Made by a program: the position numbers and the translations under genes. The notes under the pieces were generated by a model. The model was not told the origin of the DNA, searched no databases, and was given only the letters and a program-made list of their open reading frames with translations. Shown in pieces: positions 1 to 8,319 of a stretch of DNA of 64,000 bases. How positions within the stretch are numbered: position 1 is the first letter of the stretch; every line of letters begins with the position of its first letter. The stretch is from an uncultured Bacteroidales bacterium (GTDB lineage: Bacteria > Bacteroidota > Bacteroidia > Bacteroidales > Bacteroidaceae): positions 1 through 64,000 of the forward strand of contig CALEFD010000034.1 in the NCBI GenBank assembly GCA_937876995.1. The letters are read 5' to 3'.

Positions 1-2
1 CT

Positions 3-356
3 AATAATTCACTATTTGGTGTCGTATCGCATAGATTAAGTGATTATTCACAAGCCAATGCTTCTGATGGTAGAATAACCTGTTCTGAAATGCACGAAGA
101 TGTTTGGAAAAAGGAGTTCAGAAAACAAAAGTATCAGAATAACGGTGTTGGCCCATTTGTAGGAGCTTATCAAGACAAACCAAGAGGACGGGTGTTTTAC
201 AATATCGATACCGATACCTTTGAAGTAGCTGTAGGAAAATGGCTTAATGATTTTCCACAAGCCTATCAACTTATATTGGAAGAATTTAATCTGCCTCCCG
301 AACAGACAAAACCATTGTATGCTGTTCATTGGGATATAGGAATGTCGTGGAGGTAA
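3..356 (+). CDS. 3' end of an unrecognised gene (partial)
   Basis: The reading frame is open from base 3 to a TAA at 354-356, so this is the C-terminal ~117 residues of a protein that starts before the window. An internal ATG lies at 90, but the codons upstream of it are open and protein-like, so I do not take it as the start. The fragment is soluble-looking and mixed-charge, rich in aromatic residues, with no signal peptide, membrane segment or motif I recognise. It ends in ...DIGMSWR. I do not know its family. The frame is convincing; the function is unknown. Confidence 0.6.
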   Translation, partial: NNSLFGVVSHRLSDYSQANASDGRITCSEMHEDVWKKEFRKQKYQNNGVGPFVGAYQDKPRGRVFYNIDTDTFEVAVGKWLNDFPQAYQLILEEFNLPPEQTKPLYAVHWDIGMSWR

Positions 357-587
357 CTTTTTTATGGAAGTGCTACAATTAACCAATTTTATTATTTTCT
401 TAAAGTTAAAGATAGAATCTAACAACATCATTACTCTTTATTAACAAACAAATTAATAAAGTAATGACGATATGAAAAAGATTAAGAATTTTATTCAAGT
501 TGTGTATTTGAAGTAACATTAAGCAATAGTTTCGACAGAACTGTTTTAGACCTGGAGGGAAATGTAATATTCCCATGATTAACAAGA
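357..587. other. intergenic stretch, possible small-ORF remnant
   Basis: No gene is well supported here. A 14-codon ORF starts at ATG 472 (MKKIKNFIQVVYLK) and stops at 514-516. A second frame, open from 486 to a TGA near 580, continues as ...EVTLSNSFDRTVLDLEGNV. A single-base shift near 510 would join the two into a peptide of about 35 residues. This could be a decayed or frameshifted short gene, or chance. Confidence 0.2.
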
Positions 588-625
588 AACGCAGCCGGAA
601 TAATCCACTCTAATTCGGCTGCGTT
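588..625. terminator. bidirectional terminator between convergent genes
   Basis: Inverted repeat: arm AACGCAGCCGGA (588-599), 14-nt loop, arm TTCGGCTGCGTT (614-625). It has 12 pairs including one G-T, and is followed by TCTATT on the plus side. It lies between the plus-strand partial gene and the minus-strand AraC-type gene ending at 647, so it can serve both. Confidence 0.7.
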
Positions 626-646
626 CTATTATATGATTACCTGTAA

Positions 647-1318
647 TCAATTCTGCAGTTTATTTATTATGCGGTACTCTTCGGGTGTACAGTTGTTAAA
701 CCTTTTAAACGCTTTAATGAAGGTAGATACACTTTTAAATCCACATTCATAGGAAATATCTTCCACAGAGAGACTTTTGTCAGATAATAGAGTAAGCGAT
801 TTTTCAATCTTTACATATTCAATAAGTTCGGCAGGTGTAGCATCAGTATATCTCTTAAGTTTTTTATACATTGCCGTCCTATCAATGTTTAAATCTTCAG
901 CCAGTTTTTTTGCAGAATAGTTCTCTTCGCAAGCGTGCATTCTGATAACAGCAAAACACTTCTCCATAAAAATTCCATTTCTGTATTTTATCATACTTGA
1001 ATTAGGGCAGTCATAACCTACTATACATTTGTCAGAAAGAATATTCTGTTCTTCGTGCAAGTTATAGGGCTTAATTAAATTATCATCGAAATCAGTCTTT
1101 AGAGCATTTTCTTGTTCAACCTGTTTTTCCGGTAATTCTGTTTCTTCATCACACTCATTATTGCGTTGTCTGGCACTCTTGTTGTATTTTATACAATAGT
1201 TTATCAGTCTGAATGACTCCATTCCAACCAAACAAGAAATTAAAATAAATAGAAAAGGACGATTAAACGATAATGTAACGAAATAAAATGAATTACAGAC
1301 ATAAAAAATTCTTGGCAT
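647..1318 (-). CDS. membrane-anchored AraC-family transcriptional regulator
   Basis: This 223-residue protein has a C-terminal AraC/XylS DNA-binding domain (about residues 125-220). It contains two helix-turn-helix units: one around SAKKLAEDLNIDRTAMYKKL and one around VEDISYECGFKSVSTFIKAF, followed by the usual F-R-F..TPEEYR ending. Residues ~10-33 form one hydrophobic segment, followed by a charged ~70-residue linker (EETELPEKQVEQE). It therefore looks like an inner-membrane-tethered regulator with a cytoplasmic DNA-binding domain. There is no recognisable ligand-binding, response-regulator or sensor-kinase domain. It starts at ATG 1318 and is divergent from aspS. A -7 box (1364-1371) is flanked by TTAGTAT repeats, which suggests autoregulation. 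Its target genes are unknown. Confidence 0.85.
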   Translation of the reverse strand: MPRIFYVCNSFYFVTLSFNRPFLFILISCLVGMESFRLINYCIKYNKSARQRNNECDEETELPEKQVEQENALKTDFDDNLIKPYNLHEEQNILSDKCIVGYDCPNSSMIKYRNGIFMEKCFAVIRMHACEENYSAKKLAEDLNIDRTAMYKKLKRYTDATPAELIEYVKIEKSLTLLSDKSLSVEDISYECGFKSVSTFIKAFKRFNNCTPEEYRIINKLQN

Positions 1319-1346
1319 AGCGTTTATTAGTTAGTTTACAATGTTG

Positions 1347-1450
1347 TTAGTATAATAGTGTCACAAATATAAAACAATTAGTATCATAAAACAACAAACA
1401 AGGTGATTATTTTAGAAAAACTATTGCAAAAACAGTAAAATTAGTATCAT
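1347..1450. repeat. TTAGTAT(C/A)AT operator-like direct repeats
   Basis: TTAGTATAAT occurs at 1347-1356, and TTAGTATCAT at 1378-1387 and 1441-1450; the last two share the longer 11-mer ATTAGTATCAT. The steps are 31 and 63 bp, about three and six helical turns. The first two copies bracket the minus-strand -7 box. These are candidate binding sites for the adjacent regulator; the binding is inferred. Confidence 0.45.
1364..1371 (-). promoter_or_regulatory. -7 promoter element of the AraC-type gene
   Basis: Read on the minus strand this is TATATTTG, an exact match to TAnnTTTG, 46 bp upstream of the ATG. Candidate operators sit on either side of it (1347-1356 and 1377-1387). Confidence 0.55.
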
Positions 1451-1499
1451 TTGAACAGTATTTATCTAAAAAAATCAATAGTTATCACCATTTTTTGAA

Positions 1500-1507
1500 T
1501 AACTTTG
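1500..1507 (+). promoter_or_regulatory. -7 promoter element of aspS
   Basis: TAACTTTG matches TAnnTTTG, 28 bp before the aspS ATG. A purine-rich CAGGAGAA lies directly before the start codon and could act as a ribosome binding site. Confidence 0.6.
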
Positions 1508-1535
1508 CAATCTCAATTAAAACAAACCAGGAGAA

Positions 1536-3293
1536 ATGTTTAGAACTAAAACTTGCGGTGAATTAAGAGTATCCGATTGCGGCACTAAAGTAGTGTTAGC
1601 AGGATGGGTACAAAAAGTCAGGAAAATGGGTGGAATGGTCTTTGTGGACATTCGTGATCGTTATGGTATTACCCAATTGGTTTTCAACGAGAGTACCAAT
1701 GCCGAACTGTGTGAACGTGCCAACAAATTGGGACGCGAATATGTGATTCAGGTAGAAGGTGTAGTAAATGAACGTTCCAGTAAGAATTCAAAGATACCAA
1801 CAGGCGATATAGAGATAATAGTAGAGACATTGAATCTGATAAATGCTGCTGATACACCTCCGTTTACAATTGAAGACGATACAGACGGTGGCGATGATTT
1901 GCGCATGAAATATCGTTATCTTGATTTACGTCGTAATGCTGTACGCAAAAATCTGGAGCTTCGCCATAAGATGGTAATGGAAATCCGTAAGTTCCTTGAT
2001 AACCTGAACTTTATGGAAGTTGAAACACCTATCTTGATCAATTCCACACCCGAAGGTGCCCGAGATTTTGTAGTTCCTTCCAGAATGAATCCGGGTCAGT
2101 TCTATGCTCTGCCACAAAGCCCTCAGATACTGAAACAGTTGCTTATGGTATCAGGTTTTGACCGCTATTTCCAGATAGCAAAGTGTTTCCGCGATGAAGA
2201 CCTTCGCGCAGACCGTCAGCCTGAATTTACACAGATTGACTGTGAAATGTCTTTTGTAGAACAGGAAGATATTATTCAGATTTTTGAAGATATGGCAAAA
2301 CATCTCTTCAAATCTATTCTTGGTATAGAGATGAACGAACCATTCTTGCGTATGAGCTGGCACGATGCCATGAAGTACTATGGTAGCGATAAGCCGGATT
2401 TACGCTTTGAAATGAAGTTCGTAGAGCTTATGGATATAATGAAGGGCCACGGATTCCCTGTATTTGACAGTGCAGAATATATAGGTGGTATCTGTGCAAA
2501 AGGAGCTGCAACATACACACGTAAGCAAATTGATCTGCTTACAGAATTCGTAAAGCGCCAGCAGATAGGAGCTAAAGGTCTGGTATATGCACGCGTAGAG
2601 GCTGATGGCAATGTAAAATCAAGTGTAGATAAATTCTACACACAGGATGTACTGCAACAACTAAAAGCGGCATTCAATGCAGAACCGGGCGACCTTATTC
2701 TTATATTGAGTGGAGATGATGCAATGAAAACCCGCAAACAGCTTTGCGAATTGCGTCTTGAAATGGGTAACCAGCTTGGATTACGCAACAAAAATGTATT
2801 CTCATGTCTTTGGGTAGTAGATTTTCCAATGTATGAATGGAGCGATGAAGAGGGTAGGTTGATGGCTATGCACCATCCGTTTACCAGCCCCAAACCGGAA
2901 GATGTTCCATTGTTGGAAACCGACCCTGCCAGTGTACGTGCGAATGCCTACGATATGGTTATAAATGGAAATGAAGTTGGTGGCGGTTCAATAAGAATAC
3001 ACGACAGCAAACTTCAGGCTACAATATTCAACATACTTGGATTTACTCCGGAACAGGCACAGGAAAAGTTTGGTTTCCTAATGAATGCCTTTAAGTTCGG
3101 TGCACCTCCTCATGGTGGTTTGGCATTCGGTCTGGATCGTTTGGTTAGCATATTTGCAGGACTTGACAACATACGCGACTGCATAGCTTTCCCAAAGAAC
3201 AATTCGGGTAGGGACGTTATGTTAGATGCCCCTGGTCCTATAGACCAAGTGCAGTTCGATGAATTACATCTTAGAATTGATCTTCAAGAATAA
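1536..3293 (+). CDS. aspS: aspartate--tRNA ligase
   Basis: AspRS charges tRNA-Asp with aspartate in the cytoplasm. The 585 residues match the usual bacterial length (~590). An N-terminal OB-fold anticodon-binding domain (about 1-110, with GWVQKVRKMGGMVFVDIRDR) is followed by the class II catalytic core. Motif 2 is seen as FRDEDLRADRQPEFTQID and motif 3 as GLAFGLDRL. A bacterial GAD insertion lies between them. The start ATG follows GGAGAA and the -7 element at 1500. The gene is divergent from the AraC-type regulator. A stem-loop follows the stop. Confidence 0.97.
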   Translation: MFRTKTCGELRVSDCGTKVVLAGWVQKVRKMGGMVFVDIRDRYGITQLVFNESTNAELCERANKLGREYVIQVEGVVNERSSKNSKIPTGDIEIIVETLNLINAADTPPFTIEDDTDGGDDLRMKYRYLDLRRNAVRKNLELRHKMVMEIRKFLDNLNFMEVETPILINSTPEGARDFVVPSRMNPGQFYALPQSPQILKQLLMVSGFDRYFQIAKCFRDEDLRADRQPEFTQIDCEMSFVEQEDIIQIFEDMAKHLFKSILGIEMNEPFLRMSWHDAMKYYGSDKPDLRFEMKFVELMDIMKGHGFPVFDSAEYIGGICAKGAATYTRKQIDLLTEFVKRQQIGAKGLVYARVEADGNVKSSVDKFYTQDVLQQLKAAFNAEPGDLILILSGDDAMKTRKQLCELRLEMGNQLGLRNKNVFSCLWVVDFPMYEWSDEEGRLMAMHHPFTSPKPEDVPLLETDPASVRANAYDMVINGNEVGGGSIRIHDSKLQATIFNILGFTPEQAQEKFGFLMNAFKFGAPPHGGLAFGLDRLVSIFAGLDNIRDCIAFPKNNSGRDVMLDAPGPIDQVQFDELHLRIDLQE

Positions 3294-3301
3294 AATAACA
3301 G

Positions 3302-3337
3302 AGGACTATATTTGACTTGTCGGTTAGATATAGTCCT
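3302..3337 (+). terminator. stem-loop between aspS and the TonB-dependent receptor
   Basis: A perfect 10-bp stem, AGGACTATAT (3302-3311) / ATATAGTCCT (3328-3337), with a 16-nt loop, is followed by TAATAATTAATAA rather than a T-run. It may be a weak terminator for aspS or an attenuator-like element in the receptor leader. Confidence 0.5.
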
Positions 3338-3353
3338 TAATAATTAATAAAGG

Positions 3354-6300
3354 ATGAAAAGATTATTTAATTTACTGATTTTATTGTTTGCAGCAGTTAC
3401 TGTTGTGTCTGCACAAAACACAACTACAGAACTTTTAGGTAAGGTGATTGATGAAAACGGTGAACCTCTAACAGGAGTTACCATACAAGCCGTTCATACA
3501 TCATACAGCAGCAATTATGGAACTTCATCAAATCGTCAAGGAGTATATTCACTTTCGGGATTACGTCCCGGAAACTACAGAATCACTTTTAGCTTTATAG
3601 GCTATAAAGATTACAATCAAGAAGTTACACTCTCTTTAGGGCAGCAGTATATACTTGATGTTCAGCTTAATGAGAGCGTACAGAATTTATCGGCAATAAA
3701 CATTACAGCTGAAAGAACGCACTTTGCAGAGACCAAAACAGGTCAGACTATGCGTATTGACAATAAGACTATAGAACAACTTCCGTCTATAAACAGAACC
3801 TTATTGGACTATACCAGATTATCACAATACAGCGGCAACGATAACTCTATGGCCGGTCGAGACGGTCGTCTTACCACATTAAATATTGATGGTGCCAGCC
3901 TAAACAATAGTTTTGGAACAACATCGGCTCTGCCTGCCGCAGGAAATCCAATATCTATTGATGCCATTGACGAAGTTCAGGTAGTAATTGCACCATACGA
4001 TGTTCGCCAAAGTAACTTTACGGGTGGTGGTGTAAATGCAATAACAAAATCGGGTAGCAATATTCTTACAGGAAGTGCATATATCTATCACAGAAATCAG
4101 GATATGCGTGGTAATAGAGTTGACGGCTATTCACTTGGCAACAGAGAAAAAGAGTCAAAAACCACATACGGATTTACAGTAGGAGGTCCTATTATAAAGA
4201 ACAAGCTATTCTTTTTTGCAAATTTGGAAATTGAAGATCAGCCTCAACCTATATCAAAATGGAAACTCTCTACCGATGGTGTAGGCGATGCCGATGCAAT
4301 GATAAGCCGTGTAACTCAAGCCGATATGGATAGATTTGCCACTGCATTGAATAAGTACGGTTACAAAGCAGGAAGTACCAATCTGAATGATGGCAATGTA
4401 CAAAATCGCAAGATATTGGCCAGATTGGATTGGAATATTTCAGATAAGCACAACCTGATGCTTCGTTATAATCTTACCAACAATACTTCATGGGCTACAC
4501 CAAATAATAATTCAACAGTTGGAACTTCAGCTCCATCTTATCGTATTTCAGACAAAGGTTATGTATTCCGTAACAGTTGCTATAACATAAATGACGATGC
4601 ATGGTCTGCTGTAGCAGAACTTAACAGTCGTTTTTCCAATAGTCTGTCAAACAGATTATTGGCAACAATATCAGAAGTAAGTAACTTGCGTGGGTCTGAA
4701 TCGCCTCTATTCCCGTATATTGATATTTGGGATGGAAATGGTGATATTTTTATGGGTGCGGGTTATGAACCATTTTCTTACAACACAGGTAACGCCACAA
4801 ATACACTCAATATAAAAGACGAAGTAAGATGGACTATAGGCAACAACATTCTTACTGCCGGTATTAGCATGGAGCACCAGAAGGCAAAAACCGGTTACAC
4901 AATGTATGGCACAGGTTATTATAAATACGCTTCATTGGAAGATTTTGAACAGGGTAAAGCACCAATAGCATTTGGTTTTACCTATCCATACGATAATGTT
5001 TCAGACCCAATGTCAAAAGTATCGTTTGGTCAGTATTCTCTATATTTGCAGAATGAAACCAGACCACTTAAAAATCTTATTCTTACATACGGATTCCGAG
5101 CCGATTTACTTGACTATCTGCAACCTATAACAACAAATATTCCTTTTAAATCACTTGATTGGACAGCTCATTACTATGCTGATGGTACTGCTCCTAAAGG
5201 ATATGTATCGCCTGTTTTCGACACCGGCAGATGGCCAAAGAGCAATGTTCAATGGTCACCACGTTTAGGTTTCAATTGGACCAACAACAGCAATACTATT
5301 GTGGTACGTGGTGGTGCCGGACTCTTTACCGGACGTATTCCATTGGTATTCTTTACCAATATCCCCAATTACAGCAATATGTTGCAGAACACAGTTATGA
5401 TTAAGGACGATTCAAATGGATTGTTATCTGGTTTTGCAAACAATTTCCTGCATACCAACAATGACCTCAAAAAGTATCTGACAGCAAACGGATATCCTGC
5501 AGTATATAATCAGAATTCAGCAGTAAAAAGTGCAACTTTATGCGGTGTAAGTGAAGATTTCAAGTTACCACAAGTGCTAAAGACATCACTGGGAATAGAT
5601 TGGATTCTCCCTCTTGAAATCCCTGCATCTATATCGGTTGAAGGTATTTACAACAAGGATATAAATGCAGTAATGACAGAGAACCTGAACCTCTATACAG
5701 ACCATAGTTATGGCAAGTTTACCGGTTCAGACAACAGAATAAACTATAGAGACAACATCAACGGAACCAATATTCACAAAAACGTAACCGGCGGTGCATC
5801 CATGCTTACAAATACCAATCGTGGTTATAGTTATAGTTTAAGTATATCTGCCAATATTCAACCTATTGAAAATCTGGATATTAATTTGGCATACATACAC
5901 AACGAATCAAAGAGCGTATCTGATATGACAGGTTCTTCACTCTATTCAACATGGAAGAATACTTTAAGCGTAAACAGTTCAAATGATGAAGTATTAAAAC
6001 GAACATCATACGTAATCCCGGATAAGATAAGCGGTTATGTTACCTATACTTTGAAGAATGGCAAGAACAGTTCAACCACATTTGGTTTGTACTATGCCGG
6101 AATGAATTCAGGTCTATACAGCTATTCTTATGCCAACGATATGAATGGAGACGGTTCTTCGGCCGACCTAATCTACATACCTGCATCAAAAGACGAAGTA
6201 CTATTTGTAGATAATGGTAATTATACAGCTGCAGAGCAACAGGATGCTTTCTGGAACTTTGTGTGCAACGATCCATATTTGAGTGAACATAAAGGTGAAT

Positions 6301-6641
6301 ATGCCCAAGCCAATATGGCACGTATGCCTTGGTTTAACCGTTTTGATATAAGGGTAGTGGAGAACATAGGTTTCAAGGTAGGTAATGACATTCATAAGAT
6401 ACAACTGTCACTCGACCTTATGAATGCATCAAATCTACTCTCCAACAAATGGGGTGTAAGACAAACAGCATCAGCATGTAATAATGGCAAGATTCTAACT
6501 TATAAAGGTGTAAATTCAGAAGGAAAACCGCTATATACACTCTATTCAAATAAAGAGGGACTTCTATCAAAACAGTTTGATACACTGAAAAGCAGTGACA
6601 ACTGTTGGTTCCTTCAGTTAGGACTCAAATATATCTTCTGA
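3354..6641 (+). CDS. Oar-like TonB-dependent outer-membrane receptor
   Basis: This 1095-residue protein has a signal peptide (MKRLFNLLILLFAAVTVVSA, cleavage near AQ), then a carboxypeptidase-regulatory-like/CNA-B-type domain (about 25-108, starting LLGKVIDENGEPLTGVTI). A plug-like region follows (about 115-230, GGGVNAITKSGSN), then a long aromatic-rich barrel ending ...LGLKYIF, a typical C-terminal beta strand. This layout fits Oar-type TonB-dependent receptors rather than SusC: it lacks a SusD partner downstream and no TonB-box region is obvious. The substrate is unknown. ATG 3354 overlaps an AAAGG stretch. The stop abuts the stop of the convergent permease with no base between. The receptor may be transcribed from the aspS promoter or its own. 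Confidence 0.85.
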   Translation: MKRLFNLLILLFAAVTVVSAQNTTTELLGKVIDENGEPLTGVTIQAVHTSYSSNYGTSSNRQGVYSLSGLRPGNYRITFSFIGYKDYNQEVTLSLGQQYILDVQLNESVQNLSAINITAERTHFAETKTGQTMRIDNKTIEQLPSINRTLLDYTRLSQYSGNDNSMAGRDGRLTTLNIDGASLNNSFGTTSALPAAGNPISIDAIDEVQVVIAPYDVRQSNFTGGGVNAITKSGSNILTGSAYIYHRNQDMRGNRVDGYSLGNREKESKTTYGFTVGGPIIKNKLFFFANLEIEDQPQPISKWKLSTDGVGDADAMISRVTQADMDRFATALNKYGYKAGSTNLNDGNVQNRKILARLDWNISDKHNLMLRYNLTNNTSWATPNNNSTVGTSAPSYRISDKGYVFRNSCYNINDDAWSAVAELNSRFSNSLSNRLLATISEVSNLRGSESPLFPYIDIWDGNGDIFMGAGYEPFSYNTGNATNTLNIKDEVRWTIGNNILTAGISMEHQKAKTGYTMYGTGYYKYASLEDFEQGKAPIAFGFTYPYDNVSDPMSKVSFGQYSLYLQNETRPLKNLILTYGFRADLLDYLQPITTNIPFKSLDWTAHYYADGTAPKGYVSPVFDTGRWPKSNVQWSPRLGFNWTNNSNTIVVRGGAGLFTGRIPLVFFTNIPNYSNMLQNTVMIKDDSNGLLSGFANNFLHTNNDLKKYLTANGYPAVYNQNSAVKSATLCGVSEDFKLPQVLKTSLGIDWILPLEIPASISVEGIYNKDINAVMTENLNLYTDHSYGKFTGSDNRINYRDNINGTNIHKNVTGGASMLTNTNRGYSYSLSISANIQPIENLDINLAYIHNESKSVSDMTGSSLYSTWKNTLSVNSSNDEVLKRTSYVIPDKISGYVTYTLKNGKNSSTTFGLYYAGMNSGLYSYSYANDMNGDGSSADLIYIPASKDEVLFVDNGNYTAAEQQDAFWNFVCNDPYLSEHKGEYAQANMARMPWFNRFDIRVVENIGFKVGNDIHKIQLSLDLMNASNLLSNKWGVRQTASACNNGKILTYKGVNSEGKPLYTLYSNKEGLLSKQFDTLKSSDNCWFLQLGLKYIF

Positions 6642-7538
6642 TTATAAGAAACAAATTGCTATAGCGGCTATAACAAAGCCGACAATCTGGTGGGGTTTCA
6701 TCTTTTCATGATAGAAACCCCATCCTGCTATTACACCTATAGCAACTATACCTATATTATGCAATGGAAATAAAAGTTCTGTTTTTATACTCTTCATTGC
6801 CACCATTAACAGATATGTGCAGAAGAAATTGCTTGCTCCTAATGCAATGCCACCCAGAATATTCTTCCATTTTAGCATCATGGCAAGTTTCGATTTCTTG
6901 TTGAATATTATAAACACTCCCCCCATAACTGCAGCACTTATAAATATCACAAACGTAACCATAGATAATTGCTGATTAACAGATGTGTCTGACAATGAAC
7001 TATTTGAAGATATAGAGTGTTGTACCAGTTTAAGAAAAGAGTTACTTAGACCAAACATAACAAACACAGATAATGGTATTATTATGTCCAACACAGATTT
7101 GTCACCTCTCTCTGAACCGCTGTTCTCTCTTTTCTGCCATACAATAAGCGACATGGCAAACAATATTACTATAATTGCAATCCATTGCGGTTTCTCACTA
7201 CCCGGAATAAAAAGATAGTTTACCAATATAGGGATAATCATTGAAACCCTGCTTGACACTGTAGATATGGCAACACCAACTCTTATTGTACAAACAGATA
7301 ATACCATCATACCCAATATAAATATCAGGCCGGTAAATATTGCAGGGTAAAACCAGTCTGTCTGCACAGGATTTACAAATCCATTACTGCCATTATATGA
7401 AAAAACCAGACTTAAAACTGTGGCTGCCAAATAGTTGTATATAATTGCAGGCATTGTATCTATATTTTTAAGCTTAAATATCTTAAATAGTATAGAAAAC
7501 AGAGCCGCACATATTGTAGCTAATATTAGTGCTATCAT
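6642..7538 (-). CDS. DMT-superfamily (EamA-like) permease
   Basis: This inner-membrane protein of 298 residues has about ten hydrophobic helices in two halves, the second starting near 'VLDIIIPLSVFVMFGLSNSF', as in EamA/DMT exporters. The substrate cannot be told. I start at the ATG at 7536-7538 (MIALILATICAALF). The longer frame to 7610 begins with a TTG that is part of a minus-strand -7 box (7608-7615), so it cannot be translated from that promoter. This leaves a leader of about 60 nt. The gene is divergent from pncA and convergent with the TonB-dependent receptor with zero spacing. Confidence 0.8.
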   Translation of the reverse strand: MIALILATICAALFSILFKIFKLKNIDTMPAIIYNYLAATVLSLVFSYNGSNGFVNPVQTDWFYPAIFTGLIFILGMMVLSVCTIRVGVAISTVSSRVSMIIPILVNYLFIPGSEKPQWIAIIVILFAMSLIVWQKRENSGSERGDKSVLDIIIPLSVFVMFGLSNSFLKLVQHSISSNSSLSDTSVNQQLSMVTFVIFISAAVMGGVFIIFNKKSKLAMMLKWKNILGGIALGASNFFCTYLLMVAMKSIKTELLFPLHNIGIVAIGVIAGWGFYHEKMKPHQIVGFVIAAIAICFL

Positions 7539-7607
7539 AGATGTATAAATTGTATTATATGTGAAAAATTGATGTAAAATTACTCTTTTATATGCATAAT
7601 AATTATA

Positions 7608-7615
7608 CAAAAGTA
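7608..7615 (-). promoter_or_regulatory. -7 promoter element of the permease
   Basis: Minus-strand TACTTTTG, an exact TAnnTTTG match. It overlaps the upstream TTG that would otherwise extend the permease, and so decides the start of that gene. Confidence 0.6.
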
Positions 7616-7625
7616 AAGATTTTAG

Positions 7626-7633
7626 TAAATTTG
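7626..7633 (+). promoter_or_regulatory. -7 promoter element of pncA-pncB
   Basis: TAAATTTG, an exact TAnnTTTG match 20 bp before the pncA ATG. It is back-to-back with the minus-strand element at 7608-7615. Confidence 0.6.
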
Positions 7634-7653
7634 CGGTCTATTTATAAATAATT

Positions 7654-8307
7654 ATGAAGATGAAATTCAAACAAATTTTGATTGCAGTTATGGCTGTAGC
7701 AGCCACAACCCTTGTTTCGTGTGTTAATAAAGAACAGAAAACCAACAATGATTCTCAAATGGAACCAAGAAGTATTCTCATTACTGTAGATCTACAGAAA
7801 GATTTTATCAATGGTACGCTTCCTGCAAAGGATGCAGAGCAAATTATTCCTGCCATAAACAACGTAAAGCATAATTTCGATTTGCTTTACTTCACTTTGG
7901 ACTGGCATCCTGCAAACCACTGTTCATTCACCAAAGAGGGCGGAATATGGCCGGTACACTGTGTACACTACACTGAAGGAGCATCTATTCCCGATTGTAT
8001 ATTGGCAGACGTTGATGACTCAAAGCTTCTTTTCTATACAAAAGGTAAAGATGCAACAAAGGAAGAATATGGAGCTTTTACTGATATAGAAGCAGATAAT
8101 CAGACTATGTTCAATGCGGGCGACAACGTTGTTGTTTGCGGTATAGCATCGGAATATTGCGTTCTGGAGACACTTAAAGAGGTGGTTCGTCTTAGCAAAG
8201 CCATAGGCTTTAATGTCAGCGTATTCTTAGATGGTGTAGCATGCATAGAGAACCATGATGTACTGTTGGAATACATGAAAGCCGAAGGAATAAAAGAGTA
8301 CAAATAA
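7654..8307 (+). CDS. pncA: nicotinamidase (isochorismatase fold) with a lipoprotein signal
   Basis: It hydrolyses nicotinamide to nicotinate for NAD salvage. The isochorismatase-fold catalytic residues are visible: D46 (VDLQKDF), K130 (YTKGKD) and nucleophile C169 (GIASEYCV). Metal ligands D83, H85 and H89 lie in DWHPANH, and WPVHCVHYTEGA is typical of nicotinamidase. Unusually, residues 1-23 form a lipoprotein signal peptide ending LVSC, so the enzyme as written would be anchored in the envelope. An internal Met36 (ATG just before the domain) could give a cytosolic form but has no clear ribosome binding site. It lies 12 bp upstream of pncB, which uses its product, so the pair is a salvage operon. 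Family call is secure; location is inferred. Confidence 0.88.
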   Translation: MKMKFKQILIAVMAVAATTLVSCVNKEQKTNNDSQMEPRSILITVDLQKDFINGTLPAKDAEQIIPAINNVKHNFDLLYFTLDWHPANHCSFTKEGGIWPVHCVHYTEGASIPDCILADVDDSKLLFYTKGKDATKEEYGAFTDIEADNQTMFNAGDNVVVCGIASEYCVLETLKEVVRLSKAIGFNVSVFLDGVACIENHDVLLEYMKAEGIKEYK

Positions 8308-8319
8308 TAACCGATATAC

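Noticed and set aside
48..431. Minus-strand 127-codon ORF at the window start
   Set aside because: It is antisense to the open plus-strand partial gene and has shadow-like composition.
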